In this document: piece by piece, positions 6,891 through 10,012 of the stretch | Position numbering within the stretch: the first letter of the stretch is position 1 | How the letters are laid out: every line of letters starts with the position of its first letter | Assembly (NCBI GenBank): GCA_934725655.1 | Contig: CAKVCJ010000047.1 | Coordinates: 1 to 10,012 of the forward strand | Direction: 5' to 3' | From: an uncultured Brachyspira sp. | Lineage (GTDB): Bacteria > Spirochaetota > Brachyspiria > Brachyspirales > Brachyspiraceae | Length of the DNA: 10,012 nucleotides | Notes under the pieces: generated by a model | Database searches by the model: none | The model's input: the letters and a program-made list of their open reading frames with translations, nothing else | Told to the model about the DNA's origin: nothing | Made by a program: the position numbers and the translations under genes

Positions 6891-8283
6891 CATTAATAAT
6901 AATTCTTATAAAGAAGAAATAAAAAAAACAGAGAAAATGGCGAGAGGAGTTTTTTACAGCTCTTTTAATAATGATGAAAAAATAGAAAAAGAATTAGAAA
7001 CAAAAATTGAAAAATGGAAAAAAGATTTAAATGATTATATATATAACAATAATCCATATATAGAAAAAAGAAGAGAATTAGAAATAGCAAAAAAAGAGTT
7101 AGATAAAAAAGACATTAGCAAAAAAGATATAATAAACAATTTGAATATGTTTAACTCTCTTGATGTAGACACAAAATTTTGGCTTAATAAATTAGAAAAC
7201 AATAACAACAATTTAAACGCTATAAAGAAAAATATAATATCAAATTGGAATGAAGTTTATAACAAAAAAAATAATGAATGGACTATAAACACTATTAAAG
7301 AAAAAAGATATAAGTTTATTAATGATATAGAATCTTGGATTAAATTATTAAAGAGATTAAGATATATGTCTAATATACTTAGAATAAAAACAGCGGTATT
7401 ATGGGACTTTAGAGTTGGGGAGTTAAAAGAAGAAGATATATCTTTATTAGAAAGGTGGGTCAAGTTTATAGAAAATATTGATAAAAATAATTATATAGAT
7501 AAAATAACAGACGCTATAGGCAAAAAAATAGATATAGAAAAAATAACAAAAAATATAGAATTAAAAAATAATTATTCTTATACAAACAAAAAGATTGATT
7601 CTAAAGATGAGATATCTGGTATTTATTTTTCTAAGGACATAGAAAACATTATTCCCGAGGAGCTTTCACTTCTTTGCAATGAGGAAGCAGAAAAGTTGTT
7701 TAAACTCAAATATATAGAAAACAGGATTATGTGCTTTGATAAAAGTTATTATGCATTTAATGAGTTAGATAAAAACAAAACAGCATCGGGCTATAAAGAC
7801 GGTAAAGGCGATATGATTATATGCATAGACACAAGCGGCTCTATGAAAGGTATAAATGAATATATTGCCAAATCTATAATGTTTAAAATATTGATGAGGG
7901 CTATAGCAGAAAATAGAAATGCCTATCTCATTAATTTCAGCACAGAAATATACACATATAAGTTTAATAGTGGTAGCGGCGTAGATGAACTTATAAAATT
8001 CTTAAAACTCAGCTACTACGGAGGCTCTGATATATATAAGGCTCTCTACGAAGCAAATAGAATAATGAAAAATTATAATAATAATGATGTATTAGTGATA
8101 TCAGATTTTATAATGGAAGACATTCCTCAATATTTGGCTGATATATGTTTAAAGCAGAGAAAAGAGGGAAACAATTTTTTTGCTGTGTCTATTGGTAAGT
8201 TTCCTTTTGGATATTCTTATAAAAAAGTTTTTAATAGGCATTGGGTTTTCGATGTAGAAAGCGGAATAAAAGAGATTAGTTAA
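6874..8283 (+). CDS. viaA: ViaA-like von Willebrand factor A (VWA) domain protein, RavA partner
   Basis: A 469-residue cytosolic protein close to the E. coli ViaA length (483). The N-terminal two thirds is helical and Lys/Asn-rich, with the family signature 'LWDFRVGELKEEDISLLERW' (176-195) and 'IIPEELSLL' (259-267). The VWA domain (about 313-469) has a complete MIDAS: Asp319-Thr-Ser321-Gly-Ser323, Ser385 in 'YGGSDIYKAL' (Thr in E. coli) and Asp411 in 'VISDF'. 'RAIAENRNAYLINFSTEIY' is also a close ViaA match. The ATG lies 17 nt inside the end of the ravA reading frame and has no SD, which points to translation coupled to ravA. Since ravA is broken, both partner and coupling are probably lost, although the gene itself shows no damage. 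In E. coli RavA-ViaA links to respiratory complexes and aminoglycoside sensitivity; whether that holds here is unknown. Confidence 0.92.
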   Translation: MKHFYNINNNSYKEEIKKTEKMARGVFYSSFNNDEKIEKELETKIEKWKKDLNDYIYNNNPYIEKRRELEIAKKELDKKDISKKDIINNLNMFNSLDVDTKFWLNKLENNNNNLNAIKKNIISNWNEVYNKKNNEWTINTIKEKRYKFINDIESWIKLLKRLRYMSNILRIKTAVLWDFRVGELKEEDISLLERWVKFIENIDKNNYIDKITDAIGKKIDIEKITKNIELKNNYSYTNKKIDSKDEISGIYFSKDIENIIPEELSLLCNEEAEKLFKLKYIENRIMCFDKSYYAFNELDKNKTASGYKDGKGDMIICIDTSGSMKGINEYIAKSIMFKILMRAIAENRNAYLINFSTEIYTYKFNSGSGVDELIKFLKLSYYGGSDIYKALYEANRIMKNYNNNDVLVISDFIMEDIPQYLADICLKQRKEGNNFFAVSIGKFPFGYSYKKVFNRHWVFDVESGIKEIS

Positions 8284-8289
8284 TATAAT

Positions 8290-8325
8290 AAAAAAACGAC
8301 CCCAACTAATGTGAAGCCGTTTTTT
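8290..8325. terminator. Bidirectional terminator between viaA and the lipoprotein operon
   Basis: AAAAAACG (8291-8298) pairs with CGTTTTTT (8318-8325). One more C-G pair (8300/8316) lies across a mismatch, leaving a loop of about 15 nt. The T run on the plus strand follows viaA by 7 nt. The A run gives seven T on the minus strand, serving the convergent lipoprotein genes that end at 8353. Confidence 0.65.
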
Positions 8326-8352
8326 GAAATGTGCTTTATTTAGGAGAAAAGA

Positions 8353-8988
8353 TTATTTTTTGAAAGTCATCTCTCCGCCATTATCTATTTGATATCCAGC
8401 AGATTTATTATTAATTGTATACTGTGGTTGACCAGTTCCAGTAGAAGTAGAAGTTTCATATTGATTGTTTAAATTTCTTACAGCATCAGGTATGTTTATA
8501 GTAACTTTACAACTATATGTTTCTTTGTCTTTAGTAAACTCAGCTTTATAAGTAACATCTTCATAAGCTGAAGGAGTATAATATCCATATTCATTTTGTG
8601 TCATAGCACTTGCTTTTTTTACTTTTATTTCAAAAGTTTGAGCTGCTTTTTCTTCTGTTAAATCCCAAGGCTCTAAAGTAAAATTATTATTATTATCATT
8701 ATCATTATCGTATGATGAGTAGGAACTATTTAATCTATCTGAACTATCATAACTATCAGTAGTTAATCTTTTAACAAAAGCTCTTTGAGTAGCTGTTAAT
8801 TTTGTTACATCTTCTCTATCATTTGCTAAATCTATATAAGCTTTTCCGTCTTGAGTAACTGTCATTATAAATTTGCCGTCGTCAGTTTTATAAGTGCCTA
8901 CCAAGCCGTAAGTTTTTATTTTTGAACAAGATATAGTTAATACAGCAAAAATGCTTAATACTAAAGTTAATTTTAATATTTTTTTCAT
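8353..8988 (-). CDS. Putative lipoprotein, paralogue of its upstream neighbour
   Basis: The 211-residue product starts 'MKKILKLTLVLSIFAVLTIS' and then Cys21, a spirochaete-type relaxed lipobox (LTISC), so it is probably lipidated and envelope-attached. The mature part opens with 'CSKIKTYGLVGTYKTDDGKF', has a Ser/Asp/Asn-rich low-complexity stretch (about 77-102), 'EPWDLTEEK' (106-114), and 'FTKDKETYSCKVTINIPDAV' (151-170). The same elements recur in the same order in the gene upstream (9013-9528), so the two arose by tandem duplication. Function is unknown; 'VGTYKTDDGKF' resembles the opening of small beta-barrel lipocalin-like domains, but that is speculative. The SD AAGGAG (complement of 8998-9003) precedes the ATG by 9 nt. 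It lies 24 nt after its neighbour's stop, in one operon. Confidence 0.85.
   Translation of the reverse strand: MKKILKLTLVLSIFAVLTISCSKIKTYGLVGTYKTDDGKFIMTVTQDGKAYIDLANDREDVTKLTATQRAFVKRLTTDSYDSSDRLNSSYSSYDNDNDNNNNFTLEPWDLTEEKAAQTFEIKVKKASAMTQNEYGYYTPSAYEDVTYKAEFTKDKETYSCKVTINIPDAVRNLNNQYETSTSTGTGQPQYTINNKSAGYQIDNGGEMTFKK
8683..8712 (-). repeat. Trinucleotide microsatellite coding for an Asp/Asn tract
   Basis: Near-perfect ATT/ATC triplets on the plus strand encode the run DNDNDNNNN (about residues 94-102) in the lipoprotein. Because the unit is 3 nt, length changes keep the frame and only alter tract length. The paralogue at 9013-9528 lacks the tract, so it expanded after duplication. Confidence 0.8.
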
Positions 8989-9012
8989 TTCTATTTTCTC
9001 CTTTATTGATTA

Positions 9013-9528
9013 TTATTTAGATATAGGTTTTGTTAATTCTATTTTTATATCATTACCTACTGCAGTTTTGTTCATCGATGCTAATTGGGTATTTAAAAGA
9101 GTTTTTACTTCTTCAGGCAATGAAGTGCTTACTACACATTTATAATTTTCTTTCTCTTTAGTAAAATCAAATTTAACTTCAACATCAACATATTTTGGTT
9201 CTTGCGGTGTTCCTGAACTTGAACCCTGATTAACATTTATTTGTCTTTTTGAAGTATAGCTTAAAGTAGTTTTTTCAGCAGTTAAATCCCAAGGCATTAA
9301 ATTATACTGTCCAAAATAAGACATTGCATATTCTTCAGAAGTAAGATTTTCTTCAGCAATACTAGCATCTTTAGCACTAATAGAAGCAGCTCCATATGAT
9401 GAAACTTGCATTTTTAAGTTACCGCCATAGTAAGCACCTACTATACCCATTGTTTTTGCTTTTGAACAAGCAACTGACATTAAAGCTAAAGCCATTAAAA
9501 CTAAAGCCGCTTTTAAAAGTTTTTTCAT
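9013..9528 (-). CDS. Putative lipoprotein, first of a tandem paralogous pair
   Basis: The 171-residue product begins 'MKKLLKAALVLMALALMSVA' and Cys21, a typical type II signal with a relaxed lipobox. The mature protein reads 'CSKAKTMGIVGAYYGGNLKM', then 'LMPWDLTAEK' (77-86), a short Ser/Gly/Pro-rich linker (about 102-111), and 'FTKEKENYKCVVSTSLPEEV' (122-141) with a second cysteine (Cys131) that aligns with Cys160 of the neighbour. A single conserved second Cys in both, with no partner Cys, cannot form an internal disulfide with a lipidated Cys21. The SD AAGGAG (complement of 9535-9540) lies 6 nt before the ATG. Its leader contains a terminator-like hairpin and, further up, the GATGC array. 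Function is unknown. Confidence 0.85.
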   Translation of the reverse strand: MKKLLKAALVLMALALMSVACSKAKTMGIVGAYYGGNLKMQVSSYGAASISAKDASIAEENLTSEEYAMSYFGQYNLMPWDLTAEKTTLSYTSKRQINVNQGSSSGTPQEPKYVDVEVKFDFTKEKENYKCVVSTSLPEEVKTLLNTQLASMNKTAVGNDIKIELTKPISK

Positions 9529-9560
9529 TTTTTTCTCCTTGTTTTAAAAATAAAATTTAT

Positions 9561-9584
9561 AAAATAAAAAGGGTATTCTACCCC
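9561..9584 (-). terminator. Terminator-like hairpin in the leader of the lipoprotein operon
   Basis: On the minus strand GGGTA-GAA-TACCC (9583-9571) is followed by TTTTT, A and TTTT (9570-9561). The stem is 5 bp with a 3-nt loop. It sits 33 nt before the lipoprotein start. It may end transcription from the gene at 9834-10012, or act as an attenuator for the lipoprotein operon. Confidence 0.4.
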
Positions 9585-9646
9585 ATTATTTTTGATGATA
9601 AATAACTTTTGATTGTTATTAGATGAAATATGATTTTTATTAAAGT

Positions 9647-9753
9647 AGTTTAAAAGATGCGATGCGATGCGATGCGATGCGATGCGATGCGATGCGATGC
9701 GATGCGATGCGATGCGATGCGATGCGATGCGATGCGATGCCTATTTTTAAACT
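9647..9753. repeat. 9-bp inverted repeat enclosing the GATGC array
   Basis: AGTTTAAAA (9647-9655) abuts the left end of the array. Its exact reverse complement TTTTAAACT (9745-9753) lies 4 nt beyond the right end. A transcript through this region could form a stem with the whole array as its loop. Confidence 0.75.
9656..9740. repeat. Pentanucleotide array (GATGC)17
   Basis: Seventeen perfect, uninterrupted copies of the 5-base unit GATGC (85 bp; GCATC on the minus strand) occur here. The unit is three-fifths G+C, far above the surrounding DNA. It is not in any supported reading frame and lies 127 nt upstream of the lipoprotein start at 9528. The 9529-9833 intergenic stretch otherwise holds only the inverted repeat, the hairpin at 9561-9584 and a promoter candidate. 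Confidence 0.98.
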
Positions 9754-9777
9754 CAACATAATACTCATAATGCCACA

Positions 9778-9805
9778 AATCTAACATATTTTTATACTTT
9801 GTCAA
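9778..9805 (-). promoter_or_regulatory. Minus-strand promoter candidate reading into the GATGC array
   Basis: On the minus strand a perfect TTGACA (complement of 9800-9805) is followed after 16 nt by TAGATT (complement of 9778-9783, 4 of 6 consensus bases). The predicted start near 9771 would place the entire array in a leader of about 240 nt before the lipoprotein gene. The -35 box is the best in the window; the -10 box is weak. Confidence 0.4.
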
Positions 9806-9833
9806 GCATTTTTTGTATTAATTTACAAATATA

Positions 9834-10012
9834 TTAAAAAAAATCTATTTCTAATGCATACTCATCGCTATTATTTAGTGCATAATTTTTTGATATTCTA
9901 TTAATTCCATAAGGCTCTAAATATATTGCCGCTGCTTCGTTTTCTGATTCTATTATAGGAATTAAATCTCTATCTTTAAAAGGAACTTTTAAATCTATTA
10001 AAATCTTTCTCA
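9834..10012 (-). CDS. C-terminal part of an unidentified protein
   Basis: The minus strand is open from the window edge to a TAA at 9836-9834, giving 58 codons in which the 5' end is cut off. The translated end runs 'KILIDLKVPFKDRDLIPIIE', 'SENEAAAIYLEPYGINRISK', then 'NYALNNSDEYALEIDFF'. A stop-free frame of this length with Gly, Ala, Glu and Asp codons placed as in the neighbouring genes is unlikely by chance in this A+T-rich DNA. I do not recognise the family. The residues are soluble in character, with no membrane helix. It points the same way as the lipoprotein genes, with 305 nt between them. Confidence 0.7.
   Translation of the reverse strand, partial: RKILIDLKVPFKDRDLIPIIESENEAAAIYLEPYGINRISKNYALNNSDEYALEIDFF

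Noticed and set aside
9656..9740. CRISPR array
   Set aside because: The 5-base units are contiguous with no spacers, and no cas gene is present; it is a simple tandem repeat.

Overview
The window is very A+T-rich DNA with dense, short-spaced operons. Its gene content (a BatD-type periplasmic protein, a RavA/ViaA pair, abundant TPR and lipoprotein genes with a relaxed lipobox) fits a spirochaete, most likely Brachyspira. The genus call is an inference from composition, protein style and one repeat I think I remember from that genus; no rRNA or other decisive marker is present.

Layout, left to right. 8-505 (-) is a small BatD-like envelope protein. Divergent from it is a transaldolase-family gene (630-1283, +) with a clear promoter and a strong intrinsic terminator. 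A small membrane-anchored protein of unknown function follows (1349-1762, +). 1799-1996 is an unusual non-coding block with hairpins and a G8-T-G5 tract. A minus-strand operon then runs from 5349 down to 2036: a secreted TPR protein, a secreted LolA/LolB-like protein, and rsmG (16S rRNA m7G527 methyltransferase), with gaps of 28 and 1 nt.

The centre of interest is 5514-8283 (+): a promoter and a ravA-viaA (MoxR AAA+ ATPase / VWA protein) operon. ravA is broken in two ways. Codon 2 is a stop (ATG TAA). An internal out-of-frame deletion has also removed roughly 80 residues carrying Walker B, sensor 1 and the arginine-finger region. viaA is full length with an intact metal-binding (MIDAS) motif, but its start lies inside the ravA tail and has no visible Shine-Dalgarno (SD) sequence, so its translation probably depended on ravA.

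A bidirectional terminator (8290-8325) separates viaA from two convergent tandem paralogous lipoprotein genes (8353-8988 and 9013-9528, -). Upstream of these is a perfect (GATGC)17 array (9656-9740) enclosed by a 9-bp inverted repeat. It lies between a TTGACA-type minus-strand promoter candidate and the lipoprotein start, with a small terminator-like hairpin in between. The window ends in the C-terminal part of an unidentified minus-strand gene (9834-10012).

No tRNA, rRNA, CRISPR array, transposase or phage gene was seen. The most notable signals are the orphaned viaA next to a freshly decayed ravA, the GATGC array in a lipoprotein leader, and the 1799-1996 element.
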